Origin: Bacillota bacterium
GTDB taxonomy: Bacteria; Eremiobacterota; SpSt-956; JAKJGF01
Direction of reading: 5' to 3'
NCBI GenBank assembly: GCA_029555925.1
Contig: JAKPQU010000236.1
Span: 1 to 31,703 of the forward strand
DNA length: 31,703 bases
The notes under the pieces are model-generated. The model was not told where the DNA came from. It searched no databases and worked only from the letters and a program-made list of their open reading frames with translations. Positions 22,498 to 30,687 of this stretch are shown piece by piece (the stretch's first letter is position 1; every line of letters starts with the position of its first letter). Both the position numbers and the translations under genes were made by a program.

Positions 22498-24414
22498 ATG
22501 AATGATACTGTTTACAGCTATTATGAATCAGAGCCTGTCTATATAATTCCGGAAGAAATGCAGAAAGTTCAGGAATTAAAATCTCTTTTAAGTAAAAATC
22601 CTGAGATAAAATTTGTATCTTTTGCAGGTATTGATCTGAGAGGAAATGATACGGATGAAAAGATTCCTGTAAGTACTTTTCTTGATAATATAGAGGAATT
22701 TTTATCATCAGGTATTCAGACAGACGGTTCAAGTGTGGTAATTCCCGGCATAGCTTCATTGAATGATGCAAGAGTCGATATGATAGCAGATACCGGAGTT
22801 AACTGGTATGTAGATTATAATTATGAACACAGGGATATTTCCTCTGAAAGGCCAGTGGGAACACTGAGAATACCTTCATTTCTCATACATAATGGTAAAA
22901 GAGTGGATTCCCGTTCAATCCTGAGGAAAGCAATCGATTATTTTAAAAGTGAAATAGAAAATCTTATTAAAACCCATAAAGTGGGAGACATATCGTCAGA
23001 TGATATAGTTGAAATAGTGCCACTTGCCGCTACGGAACTTGAATTCTGGGTTAAAACTCCAAATGAACAGGCAGAATATGAAGAATTATCTGTATCTCAG
23101 GTTCTTCAGGAACAGTACTGGAAAAGAACGAAGAGTAATGTAAGGACAGCTCTTGAAAAATCCCTCATGTTACTTGAAAAATACGGTCTTGAGCCGGAGA
23201 TGGGCCATAAAGAAGTAGGGGGAGTTACGGCGAAGATAAGTGAAGAAGGTAAATTAAGCCATATAATGGAACAGTTAGAAATTGACTGGAAATACTCCTG
23301 TGTCGCTCAGGCGGCAGATAACGAACTTCTTGCAAGGATTTTGATAAAAGAAACCTTCAGAAGACAGGGTCTTGAGGTTACCTTTATGGCAAAACCTATG
23401 GAAGGTGTTGCAGGAAGCGGTGAACACACCCATCTGAGTGTAATGGCCAGATTGAAAGACGGAAGAACTGTAAATCTCTTTGCTCCGTCTGATATGAAGA
23501 AGGATTTCCTGAGTCCTGTCGGCTGGGGGGCTCTTATGGGACTGTTGAAAAATTACGAAGCAGTAAATCCTTTTATTACTTCTACTAACGATGCTTTTAA
23601 CAGACTTAAACCGGGTTTTGAAGCTCCTGTCTGTATTGTTGCTTCCCTCGGACATAGTGTGGAGGTTCCTTCCAGAAACAGAACAGTCCTTGCAGGACTT
23701 GTAAGGGATATGAATAAACCTTTATCTGTTAGATTTGAAGTGAGAGCCCCGAACCCTCATACAAATACCTTCCTTGCTCTGGCTGCCATGTATCAGGCCA
23801 TGCTTGACGGTATAAAATATGCAGTTACTTCAAAAAAGACTTCGGAAGAACTTTTTAAGGAATTCTGTAAGAAATCCGGCAAAAAGAGTCCTTATCTTGA
23901 AAAAGATAGAGAATATAGAAGTGAAGAAGATGTATTTGAACATTACACCAGAGAAGAAAGAGAAAAACTTTTCGGCTGCCCGCCTGCTACAGTATGGGAA
24001 AATCTCTGCAATCTCTCTAAATATCCTTCCAGGAGAGACATACTAACCAGAGGAGATGTTTTTGACAGTGCCATACTTGATTCCTATGTCAAAGCGATAA
24101 GTCTTCAGTGGTCTTTAGAACTCGGTGAACGTATAGTCATGGAAAATATCGAAGAAGTCCGAAAATGTGTTAAACTCCATGGCAGGGAAGGATTTAATGA
24201 TTATGATGAGGAACTGTGGACTGAAATAAACGGTTTGAGACATTATCTGGTAAAAAGTTCCCTCAGAGATAAATCTCTCTGTGCAAGGATAAAAGAAGCT
24301 CTTTCTGATAAGGATTATGACAGAGTGTCAGAACTTCAGCTGGAAATGGCTGAAAAAATTGCAGAACTCAGAAAACTTTATCTGATTTATAAGAGAAATA
24401 TTATAGATATGTAA
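22498..24414 (+). CDS. glnA: Glutamine synthetase, long C-terminally extended form
   Basis: 638 residues from the ATG at 22498, chosen over the ATG at 22474 because AGGAGG sits 7 bases before it. Glutamine synthetases make glutamine from glutamate, ammonia and ATP in the cytoplasm. Visible family features are the N-terminal beta-grasp region (FVSFAGIDLRG, IQTDGSSV), AATELEFWV, the metal-binding GVAGSGEHTHLS, the loop TSTNDAFNRLKPGFEAP, and RFEVRAPNPHTNTFLALAAMYQAML near the end of the catalytic core. The core ends around residue 460. About 180 further helical residues follow, including EYRSEEDVFEHYTREEREKLFG and a coiled-coil end rich in Glu and Lys. Bacterial glutamine synthetases are usually about 450 residues. 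Longer forms of this size exist, for example in Clostridia. The adenylylation tyrosine motif of type I-beta enzymes is not evident. Activity is likely but the extension's role is unknown. Confidence 0.88.
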   Translation: MNDTVYSYYESEPVYIIPEEMQKVQELKSLLSKNPEIKFVSFAGIDLRGNDTDEKIPVSTFLDNIEEFLSSGIQTDGSSVVIPGIASLNDARVDMIADTGVNWYVDYNYEHRDISSERPVGTLRIPSFLIHNGKRVDSRSILRKAIDYFKSEIENLIKTHKVGDISSDDIVEIVPLAATELEFWVKTPNEQAEYEELSVSQVLQEQYWKRTKSNVRTALEKSLMLLEKYGLEPEMGHKEVGGVTAKISEEGKLSHIMEQLEIDWKYSCVAQAADNELLARILIKETFRRQGLEVTFMAKPMEGVAGSGEHTHLSVMARLKDGRTVNLFAPSDMKKDFLSPVGWGALMGLLKNYEAVNPFITSTNDAFNRLKPGFEAPVCIVASLGHSVEVPSRNRTVLAGLVRDMNKPLSVRFEVRAPNPHTNTFLALAAMYQAMLDGIKYAVTSKKTSEELFKEFCKKSGKKSPYLEKDREYRSEEDVFEHYTREEREKLFGCPPATVWENLCNLSKYPSRRDILTRGDVFDSAILDSYVKAISLQWSLELGERIVMENIEEVRKCVKLHGREGFNDYDEELWTEINGLRHYLVKSSLRDKSLCARIKEALSDKDYDRVSELQLEMAEKIAELRKLYLIYKRNIIDM

Positions 24415-24422
24415 CTTCCGTT

Positions 24423-24450
24423 GTAATGGCGCACCACAGTGCGCCATTAC
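24423..24450. terminator. GC-rich hairpin between convergent genes
   Basis: A perfect 12-base inverted repeat, GTAATGGCGCAC and GTGCGCCATTAC, with a 4-base loop CACA. It starts 9 bases after the glutamine synthetase stop and contains the stop codon of the opposing membrane protein gene (24449-24447). Its position suits a bidirectional terminator. It lacks a proper T-run, so Rho-independent termination is uncertain. Its centre resembles the palindrome at 9115-9136. Confidence 0.6.
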
Positions 24451-26084
24451 TCGATTTTATACAGGCACATTGTCTGTTGTCCGCAGAAAGTGTTTATATA
24501 TTTTAATCGATTTTTTATATTCTTGTAGCACTGATTCTTTATCTTATCAGGTGGTACAAGTAAAAAATTACTTTCCGACGGAATGATACATTTTGATAAA
24601 TCAGTTTTTTTGTCCGGAAAGTTAGTATGATATTTCGGCGTAAAATACAGCATCATATCATATGTACTTATATATGGCTCTCCTTTTAAGGCTTCATCAA
24701 AATAAAGCGTCGTATTTTGTGTAATCTCCTTTTCAGGTATTTCTTTTTGCAGCCATTTTATAAGTACGTATTGATATATTCGACCGGTTGGCTCATTTTT
24801 TGTGTTTATGTAAGATTGCTGATATATTATACCTGTTATTAACAGGAACAGGAATATCATAATTTCTACATAGTATTTTTCTTTAAAATCAATATGTGTG
24901 GATTTTATTATATTTATAAACATAATAAACATGACAGGATAAATAATAATTGCCCTGTGTATTGCAAAGCACGGCGGAGGAACAGCAAAACCGGTTGAAA
25001 CGGCAGATACGAAAAATGTACCTATTGCCCACATGGCAAGGAAAAACATAGTCCACCGCATCATAATAAATATGGAAAATAGTAAGATAAAGCAAAATAT
25101 AAATGTTGAAACAGGACTTACTATGAGTTTTGTTTCAATTAAAAAAAATTCGTTTATCTTACTCCTTATTTCATTGCTGTTATTATTATTACCTATTAAT
25201 TTTACATCGCTTCTGAAATGAAGGGACAGACAGAAGCTTACTATACAGAAGATAATGATCATGGCTATGATAAGATTTCGCTTTTTATCCCGGTATTTGA
25301 AGTTTTTTATGTAATAATATATCAGAACTGTTATGCTCAGACATGCCATTGAAAGAGACGGTGTGTATGAATAAATCAGATACATAACAGTCAGGCCTGT
25401 TAATGAGAGGTTTGCCAGGGATTTATCTTTTATGTAATATAGATATAACCCGCATATGATCAGAGTAAAGCCGAAAGGGTATATACTCTGTTCAAACCAG
25501 AAGATCTGGTAATTAACATAATATATATGAAATATTAAACTTAAAATGATTCCCCCTGCCAGGTCACCACATCTTCTGTCTTCAAAATTTATTACTATAG
25601 CCCGTGAAAAAATTAAAAGACCTGTTATAACATACAGACTTCCTCCCAGATTAAGCGATAGTACCCTTCGTCCCATTATTAACGTAGGTAAGGAGGGCAA
25701 GAAAAACTGTCTTGCAGGGTAACCGATAAAACACTGGTCATTAAAGCCCATAGTTTTAGAGAAATGCAATAAAGAAACTACATGACCTATCTGTTGTGTG
25801 GCCTCGGAACTTACATTTTTCACTCTGTTTATGTTGGAGCCAATGATAAACAGCCAGATAATTACAAGTAAAAGAGTAATAAAAAGTTTTTCCGTCAGTG
25901 CTTCTTTTATGAAATGATAGAGGCCTGTTAAGGCCAGAATAACAAAGAATATATAAGAAAAAAACCACAAATATGTTCCTATTTTTCCTGTGACGGGAAA
26001 AAGGATTGAAATAATATTTACGATAAAGATAGAGGATAATACACTGAAAATTATAACACCGTATATGTGTTTTATTCTACTCAT
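24447..26084 (-). CDS. Polytopic membrane protein, possibly a GT-C type glycosyltransferase
   Basis: 545 residues with about eleven hydrophobic segments through residue 430 (for example GVIIFSVLSSIFIVNIISIL, ITLLLVIIWLFIIGS, VSTFIFCFILLFSIFIMM), then a soluble C-terminal domain of about 110 residues outside the membrane. This plan, many helices then a C-terminal soluble part, is that of GT-C glycosyltransferases such as the GT39/ArnT group, which move sugars from lipid carriers. I do not see a clear acidic DD or DE motif in the first loop, so the call is tentative. Residues 93-125 (SSEATQQIGHVVSLLHFSKTMG) may be the first external loop. The start has only a weak ribosome site. The gene is very rich in A and T and stands alone, convergent with the glutamine synthetase gene. 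Confidence 0.6.
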   Translation of the reverse strand: MSRIKHIYGVIIFSVLSSIFIVNIISILFPVTGKIGTYLWFFSYIFFVILALTGLYHFIKEALTEKLFITLLLVIIWLFIIGSNINRVKNVSSEATQQIGHVVSLLHFSKTMGFNDQCFIGYPARQFFLPSLPTLIMGRRVLSLNLGGSLYVITGLLIFSRAIVINFEDRRCGDLAGGIILSLIFHIYYVNYQIFWFEQSIYPFGFTLIICGLYLYYIKDKSLANLSLTGLTVMYLIYSYTPSLSMACLSITVLIYYYIKNFKYRDKKRNLIIAMIIIFCIVSFCLSLHFRSDVKLIGNNNNSNEIRSKINEFFLIETKLIVSPVSTFIFCFILLFSIFIMMRWTMFFLAMWAIGTFFVSAVSTGFAVPPPCFAIHRAIIIYPVMFIMFINIIKSTHIDFKEKYYVEIMIFLFLLITGIIYQQSYINTKNEPTGRIYQYVLIKWLQKEIPEKEITQNTTLYFDEALKGEPYISTYDMMLYFTPKYHTNFPDKKTDLSKCIIPSESNFLLVPPDKIKNQCYKNIKNRLKYINTFCGQQTMCLYKIE

Positions 26085-26222
26085 TAATACTCACTGTTTT
26101 GTTCGTAAAGGACTGTCCCAAAAAACGAAATGATTTCAGGATTTTTATATTTACAGATTATATCGTAAAGTTTTAACCGACGCAATATTTAAATTTTTCT
26201 GTATATAGTAAATCTGCATGAC

Positions 26223-26313
26223 TTATCACACATTACGCATTACGTATCACGCATCACGGATTACGCATCACGCATCACGCATTACGCATTACGCATTACG
26301 TATTACGCATTAC
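26223..26313. repeat. Heptamer array, 13 units (GCATTAC/GCATCAC)
   Basis: Thirteen 7-base units in perfect register fill the spacer upstream of EF-G: variants of GCATTAC, GCATCAC, GTATCAC, GTATTAC and GGATTAC, all ending TTAC or TCAC. It is the longest uninterrupted array in the window and single-armed. It ends 27 bases before the -35 box of the EF-G promoter. The remainder of the 26085-26340 spacer has no visible gene. Confidence 0.95.
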
Positions 26314-26340
26314 GAATTTATAAAAATGTAAGAAAAACTG

Positions 26341-26369
26341 TTGACAAATTTATTCTTTTCAGGTAATAT
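26341..26369 (+). promoter_or_regulatory. Strong sigma-70 promoter of EF-G
   Basis: Consensus -35 TTGACA at 26341-26346, a 17-base spacer, and -10 TAATAT at 26364-26369. This is the best match to the housekeeping promoter in the window, and suits a highly expressed translation factor. The leader would be about 32 bases with AAGGGG as ribosome site. Confidence 0.8.
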
Positions 26370-26407
26370 ATTGAACTCTTAAACATTTAACAAGGGGTAT
26401 AAGTTTG

Positions 26408-28483
26408 ATGAATTCAGATGTTTCTAAAATAAGAAATTTAGGTATCAGCGCTCATATAGACTCGGGTAAGACAACCCTTACAGAGCGTATTCTTTACTAC
26501 TGCAATAAAATACATGCCATTCATGAAGTAAAAGGTAAAGATGGTGTGGGAGCTACTATGGACTTTATGGAACTGGAAAAAGAAAGAGGCATAACGATTA
26601 CTTCTGCCGCAACAAATGTAGACTGGAACGGACATTCCATAAACATTATAGACACACCGGGTCATGTAGATTTTACCATTGAAGTTGAAAATGCACTCCA
26701 TGTACTGGATGGAGCCATACTTGTTCTCTGTGCTGTTGGCGGCGTACAGCCACAGTCCATTACGGTGGACAGGCAATTAAAGCGCTATAAAGTTCCCACG
26801 CTGGCTTTTATTAATAAATGTGACAGAACCGGCTCCGGGCCATTACGTGTCATAGAACAGATAAGACAGAAATTATCCCGTAATGCCGTTCCTGTTCAGT
26901 TACCTATAGGTCTGGAAAGTAAATTCGAAGGTGTCATAGATCTCGTTAAAATGAAAGCTATTTATTTCGACGGAGATAACGGTGAAAATATACGTGAAGA
27001 AGAAATTCCTTCCCATCTTCAGGAGGAAGCAAATACTTACAGAGAAGAACTGGTTGATAAGGCAAGTATGTTTTCCGAGGAATTGACTGAAGCATATTTT
27101 GACGGTACTGTTACGGAAGAACTTCTTATGGATGCCATAAGAAAAGGAACGGTTTCTCTGAAAATGACTCCTGTTTTCCTGGGCACATCATTGAAAAACA
27201 AAGGTGTACAGCCTCTTATAGACGGTATTGTAAATTATCTTCCCGCACCTTTTGATGTGGAAAATACTGCAATGGATCTTGATAATAACGGGGAAGAAGT
27301 GCCTATATCCGCCGACCCGGAACTTCCTGCAATAGCTTTTGCATTTAAGCTGGAAAAACAGCAGTACGGACAGCTGACTTATATACGCGTTTACCAGGGA
27401 ACAGTCAGAAAAGGTGATAATCTCTTTAATTCAAGAACAAAAACACGTTTTAAAGTAGGACGTCTTTTACGTATGCATGCAAATCATATGGAAGACATTA
27501 CTTCCGCCACCTGCGGTGATATTGTAGCACTGTACGGCGTAGATTGTTCCATAGGCGATACCTTTACTCACGGTAATATAAATTATTCCATGAAATCCAC
27601 CTTTGTCCCCGAACCGATCCTTTCGCTTGCCATAAAACCGAAAGACAAAAAATCCTTTGATAATATCTCCAAAGCTCTGGACAGATTTACAAGAGAAGAC
27701 CCGACCTTTAAAGCTTTTATTGATGCAGAGACAGGAGAGACTGTCATCAAGGGTATGGGTGAACTCCATCTTGATGTTTATATAGAAAGAATGAAAAGAG
27801 AATACAATGCAGATTTCGAAGTAGGTGCGCCTCAGGTTTCGTACAGAGAAACCATTACAAAACCAATTACCTTTGATTATACTCATAAAAAGCAGACCGG
27901 AGGAAGAGGACAGTTTGCCCGTGTTGCAGGTGTCATTGAGCCGAATAATAACTGCGGTTGCCACTTTGTAGATGAAACAAAGGGAGGAGTAATTCCGAAG
28001 GTATATATTCCGTCCTGTGAAAGCGGTTTTAATGAATGCACTTTAAAAGGTTCCCTTATAGAAGCCCCTGTTGTGGGAGTAACCATGAGGGTAAATGACG
28101 GGAAATTCCATCCTGTAGATTCTTCAAGACTTGCTTTTGAACTTGCATCCATTGGAGCATTTCGTGAAGCCTATAAAAAAGCAAGCCCGAAGATTCTCGA
28201 ACCTGTTATGTTGCTTTCCGTAGAATCGCCTTCTGAATTTCGCTCCAATGTTCTTGCCAGTGTAAATCAGAGAAGGGGAATTATTGTAGATACAGTGGTA
28301 GAAAACGGTTTCACCAATATTTCTGCAGAGGTGCCTCTCTCGGAGGTGTTCGGCTATGCCACGAACCTTCGCTCTCTTACTCAGGGAAAAGCTGAATTTA
28401 CACTGCAGTTTTTGAAATATGAAAGGGTTCCTCAGAGTATAGAGGAAGAGATAAAACTGTCAAGAAAGAGCGTAACAGCATAA
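26408..28483 (+). CDS. fusA: Translation elongation factor G (spd type 1)
   Basis: 691 residues from the ATG at 26408; a TTG one codon earlier is also possible with the AAGGGG site. EF-G drives ribosomal translocation with GTP hydrolysis. Domain order is intact: G domain with AHIDSGKTT (residues 15-23), [11 protein letters not shown] switch region, DTPGHVDF and NKCDRTGSG; then domain II ([15 protein letters not shown]), domain III, domain IV ([21 protein letters not shown]) and domain V ending in [11 protein letters not shown] and [18 protein letters not shown]. The P-loop has DSGKTT where the common EF-G has DAGKTT. This and [19 protein letters not shown] match the spdEFG1/mitochondrial EFG1 group, which performs translocation while a second EF-G handles ribosome recycling. 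No second copy is in this window. No ribosomal protein genes flank it, so it is outside the usual str operon. Confidence 0.95.
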   Translation: MNSDVSKIRNLGISAHIDSGKTTLTERILYYCNKIHAIHEVKGKDGVGATMDFMELEKERGITITSAATNVDWNGHSINIIDTPGHVDFTIEVENALHVLDGAILVLCAVGGVQPQSITVDRQLKRYKVPTLAFINKCDRTGSGPLRVIEQIRQKLSRNAVPVQLPIGLESKFEGVIDLVKMKAIYFDGDNGENIREEEIPSHLQEEANTYREELVDKASMFSEELTEAYFDGTVTEELLMDAIRKGTVSLKMTPVFLGTSLKNKGVQPLIDGIVNYLPAPFDVENTAMDLDNNGEEVPISADPELPAIAFAFKLEKQQYGQLTYIRVYQGTVRKGDNLFNSRTKTRFKVGRLLRMHANHMEDITSATCGDIVALYGVDCSIGDTFTHGNINYSMKSTFVPEPILSLAIKPKDKKSFDNISKALDRFTREDPTFKAFIDAETGETVIKGMGELHLDVYIERMKREYNADFEVGAPQVSYRETITKPITFDYTHKKQTGGRGQFARVAGVIEPNNNCGCHFVDETKGGVIPKVYIPSCESGFNECTLKGSLIEAPVVGVTMRVNDGKFHPVDSSRLAFELASIGAFREAYKKASPKILEPVMLLSVESPSEFRSNVLASVNQRRGIIVDTVVENGFTNISAEVPLSEVFGYATNLRSLTQGKAEFTLQFLKYERVPQSIEEEIKLSRKSVTA

Positions 28484-28489
28484 TTAATG

Positions 28490-28568
28490 GTGAAGAGTGA
28501 AGAGGTTTTATTACCGAGGTAAGAATAAATAATACATATATGCTCTCGTGACGCGTGACGCGTGACGG
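28490..28568. repeat. Heptamer units between EF-G and the nucleotidyltransferase
   Basis: GTGAAGA twice at 28490-28503, beginning seven bases after the EF-G stop, and GTGACGC, GTGACGC, GTGACGG at 28548-28568. A lone ACATTAC at 28641-28647 is the only facing unit. The spacer holds no gene. Confidence 0.85.
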
Positions 28569-28679
28569 GAGGAAAACATTTATTAAATGTTTAACGCTCA
28601 TGTCAGTAAATACTCGACCCGATGAAATCATATGTATTGCACATTACGAAATAAATTCGTGTCTTCGGAGGTTACCATA

Positions 28680-29366
28680 ATGGACTTCAATGTAAATGAA
28701 TGGCTTGATTTATTGATGCATCATCTCAGGGAAACCTTTGGTGAAAGACTTGTATTTGCCGGACACACAGGTAGTTTTGTCCGGGGCGAAGCCGGTGAAA
28801 AGAGCGATATTGATGTAAATGTTATTCTGGATAAAGTAGATATTGACGATCTTATTGCATACAGACAGATTGTCAGAAAAATGCCTTACAGTAAAAAAGC
28901 TTGCGGCTTTATCTCCAGCGTACGGGAAATTAAAGCCTGGCCCCGTCATGAACTGTTTCATTTTGTAAATGGCTGCAGGGTACTTCATGGAAATATTTTT
29001 GATTTAATAGATGGACCTGATAAAAGAGATATTACCGACTACATAAGAAATTCATCGTCAGCCATACTTCATGAAACACGTCATAAGATGATTTATTCGG
29101 AAGATTATGACCCGGATAGCCTGGAATTTTCATATAAGAATGTATTTTTTATCCTCCAGGCTTCTCTGTTTTTGAAGCTGAATAAATTTATTCTGACTAA
29201 AAAAGAAATGCTTTCCGCTATTTGCGATGACCGTGACAGGACTGTAATGGAAATAAATATTAACTGGGATAAACTGGAAGAAGACAGGCTCAGACGTCCT
29301 GAATATTATTTCATAAACCTTATCGAATGGTGCAGCAAGACACTTGTGGAAACACAGACATATTGA
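28680..29366 (+). CDS. Nucleotidyltransferase domain protein
   Basis: 228 residues from the ATG at 28680 with GGAGG eight bases upstream; an upstream in-frame ATG at 28632 lacks a ribosome site. Residues 20-85 carry the polymerase-beta nucleotidyltransferase motif: G31-S32 in TGSFVRGEAGEKSDIDVNVIL with D43 and D45 as metal ligands. Relatives include MNT-type antitoxins, kanamycin and streptomycin nucleotidyltransferases and PII uridylyltransferase-like proteins. The C-terminal 130 residues are helical and aromatic-rich (SLEFSYKNVFFILQASLFLKLNKFIL), as in aminoglycoside nucleotidyltransferase relatives. No HEPN-type toxin gene is next to it, which argues against an MNT-HEPN pair. The substrate is unknown. 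It is followed by a clear terminator. Confidence 0.8.
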   Translation: MDFNVNEWLDLLMHHLRETFGERLVFAGHTGSFVRGEAGEKSDIDVNVILDKVDIDDLIAYRQIVRKMPYSKKACGFISSVREIKAWPRHELFHFVNGCRVLHGNIFDLIDGPDKRDITDYIRNSSSAILHETRHKMIYSEDYDPDSLEFSYKNVFFILQASLFLKLNKFILTKKEMLSAICDDRDRTVMEININWDKLEEDRLRRPEYYFINLIEWCSKTLVETQTY

Positions 29367-29378
29367 TAAGAATTTCTT

Positions 29379-29423
29379 AAAAAACTGCCTTCAGTATAGA
29401 AGATCTGAAGGCAGTTTTTTATT
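29379..29423. terminator. Rho-independent terminator, bidirectional
   Basis: A perfect 16-base inverted repeat (29379-29394 and 29405-29420, core ACTGCCTTCAG/CTGAAGGCAGT) with a 10-base loop. The stem is flanked by A6 on the left and T6 followed by ATT on the right, so it works as a terminator on either strand. It lies 12 bases after the nucleotidyltransferase stop and is the only textbook terminator in the window. Confidence 0.93.
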
Positions 29424-29455
29424 ATTTGTCCGGCATTATATTTACAGTCTATATC

Positions 29456-29483
29456 GTGACGCGTAACGCGTAACGCGTGACAC
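29456..29483. repeat. Heptamer array, four units (GTGACGC/GTAACGC)
   Basis: GTGACGC, GTAACGC, GTAACGC and GTGACAC in register, in the spacer between convergent genes and downstream of the terminator. Confidence 0.9.
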
Positions 29484-29500
29484 CAGAATAATAACCGTTT

Positions 29501-29538
29501 TAACAATTGCCGGACTTATTTTTCTTTCAGTTTCTAAA
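29501..29538 (+). repeat. Dispersed 37-base repeat, copy B
   Basis: TAACAATTGCCGGAC, a T-rich core and CAGTTTCTAAA, matching copy A at 4474-4510 apart from a few substitutions and small indels. It overlaps the last codon and stop of the YchF-like gene on the other strand. In both places heptamer units lie within 20 bases (4515 and 29477), so it may belong to the same class of intergenic element. Confidence 0.5.
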
Positions 29539-30592
29539 CATTGAACAATATATGTACAACATCTCCGTCTTTAACTGTATAATCTTTACCTTCCAGACGG
29601 AGTTTCCCCTGTGCTTTTGCTGCATTCAGGGAACCGACTTTTAAAAGATAGTCGGATTCCACGACCTCTGCTCTTATAAAACCTCTGGCCAGGTCGCTGT
29701 GTATCGCTCCTGCCGCCTGTACCGCATTATCCCCCCTGTGTATATTCCATGCCCTGACTTCATCTTCACCTACTGTAAAAAATGTTATAAGTCCCAGGAG
29801 TTTGTATACTTCCCTTATGATTTTATCTTTCCCCGGTTCTTTAAGACCGAATTCTTTGAGGAATTCTTTTATTTCTTCTGCTTCCATGTCCATAATATCC
29901 GCTTCCGTAAAAGCATCTATAACAACAAAAGGCGCATTTTCTCCTGCTTCTTCCAGATATTTTTTTATGGCTTCTTCTATTTCTTCTCTCTTTTCCATAT
30001 ACTGTTCCTGTGACACATTTATTACATAGATAGAAGGTTTCAGTGTGAAAAAACTGTAGTTATTTGTCAGTATTTTTTGATGTTCATCCAGATTTAAACT
30101 CTGATAGGACGGAAATTTTTCTTCTTCAAGACTTTTTCTGAGTATTTCGAGAAGTTTTATTTCTCCTTCTTTCTGCACTTTTGTTTTAGGAGCTCTTTTT
30201 ATTTCCATTTCGATTTTCTCGAGTCTCTTCGTTACAATATCCAGATCCTGTATGATGAGTTCAAATCTGAGTTTTGATATTTCTTTAATGATATCTTCCG
30301 TGGAAAAACACCGGTAACCGCCTGCACAGAGGATCTGAACATCCATTGTTTTTCCTTTTTCAAAGAATTTCACTTTTTCTTCTTTTATCTGTGTATCAAG
30401 AGGAGGCAGATCTTCTATCTGCACCGTAGCCGGTGTTGTTTTTTCCGGCGAATATATCTTTGCCAGTTCATAAAGCCTGTCATCGGGAACCTGTACAATA
30501 CCTATCCCTTTACTCTTCTTTGATGTGCCCATAAAAGCACCTGTAAGTGTAGTTTTTCCCGATGAGGCAAGACCGATAATTCCAGCTTTCAT
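29534..30592 (-). CDS. YchF-like NTPase with TGS domain, G motifs degenerate
   Basis: 352 residues, ATG after AAGGAAGGG. The C-terminal third is unmistakably YchF/DUF933-TGS: LGLITFFTVGEDEVRAWNIHRG, AAGAIHSDLARGFIRAEVV and GKLRLEGKDYTVKDGDVVHILFNV. Residues 4-15 (GIIGLASSGKTTL) are a P-loop, but differ from the GLPNVGKST of YchF. The usual switch motif DIAGLVxGAS is absent; the same place reads IEDLPPLDTQI. The segment after it is shortened (AGGYRCFSTEDI). YchF normally hydrolyses ATP, binds the ribosome and influences stress responses. This protein is probably a divergent paralogue with changed or lost nucleotide switching. The middle (residues 110-180) is a charged helical coiled-coil region as in YchF. 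It is transcribed alone from a good promoter. Confidence 0.82.
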   Translation of the reverse strand: MKAGIIGLASSGKTTLTGAFMGTSKKSKGIGIVQVPDDRLYELAKIYSPEKTTPATVQIEDLPPLDTQIKEEKVKFFEKGKTMDVQILCAGGYRCFSTEDIIKEISKLRFELIIQDLDIVTKRLEKIEMEIKRAPKTKVQKEGEIKLLEILRKSLEEEKFPSYQSLNLDEHQKILTNNYSFFTLKPSIYVINVSQEQYMEKREEIEEAIKKYLEEAGENAPFVVIDAFTEADIMDMEAEEIKEFLKEFGLKEPGKDKIIREVYKLLGLITFFTVGEDEVRAWNIHRGDNAVQAAGAIHSDLARGFIRAEVVESDYLLKVGSLNAAKAQGKLRLEGKDYTVKDGDVVHILFNV

Positions 30593-30594
30593 TT

Positions 30595-30651
30595 ATTGTC
30601 CCTTCCTTGTAAGTGATGCTTAATGCATCATAATCTGTAATAAGGGACAAT
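30595..30651. promoter_or_regulatory. Inverted repeat spanning promoter -10 and ribosome site
   Basis: ATTGTCCCTT at 30595-30604 and its exact complement AAGGGACAAT at 30642-30651 bracket the leader of the YchF-like gene. One arm covers the ribosome site, the other overlaps the -10 box. A second small palindrome, TGATGC/GCATCA, sits between them at 30614-30630. Because the far arm probably precedes the transcription start, a DNA operator is likelier than an RNA hairpin. Confidence 0.5.
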
Positions 30652-30678
30652 TATACTGCAAGAAATTTTTTTATGCAA
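30650..30678 (-). promoter_or_regulatory. Promoter of the YchF-like gene
   Basis: On the minus strand, -35 TTGCAT (30678-30673), a 17-base spacer and -10 TATAAT (30655-30650). The start codon lies about 50 bases beyond the expected transcription start. Confidence 0.7.
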
Positions 30679-30687
30679 GTTTTTTAA

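Noticed and set aside
26223..26313. CRISPR array
   Set aside because: The unit is 7 bases with no spacers between copies. The same pattern recurs in most spacers in other forms, so it is a short tandem repeat and not CRISPR, despite the cas6 gene elsewhere in the window.
28632..28679. Upstream start of the nucleotidyltransferase
   Set aside because: No ribosome site; GGAGG at 28667-28671 fits the ATG at 28680.
28680..29366. MNT-HEPN toxin-antitoxin pair
   Set aside because: Only the nucleotidyltransferase is present. The flanking genes are EF-G and the YchF-like protein, and no HEPN motif (RX4-6H) gene is adjacent.
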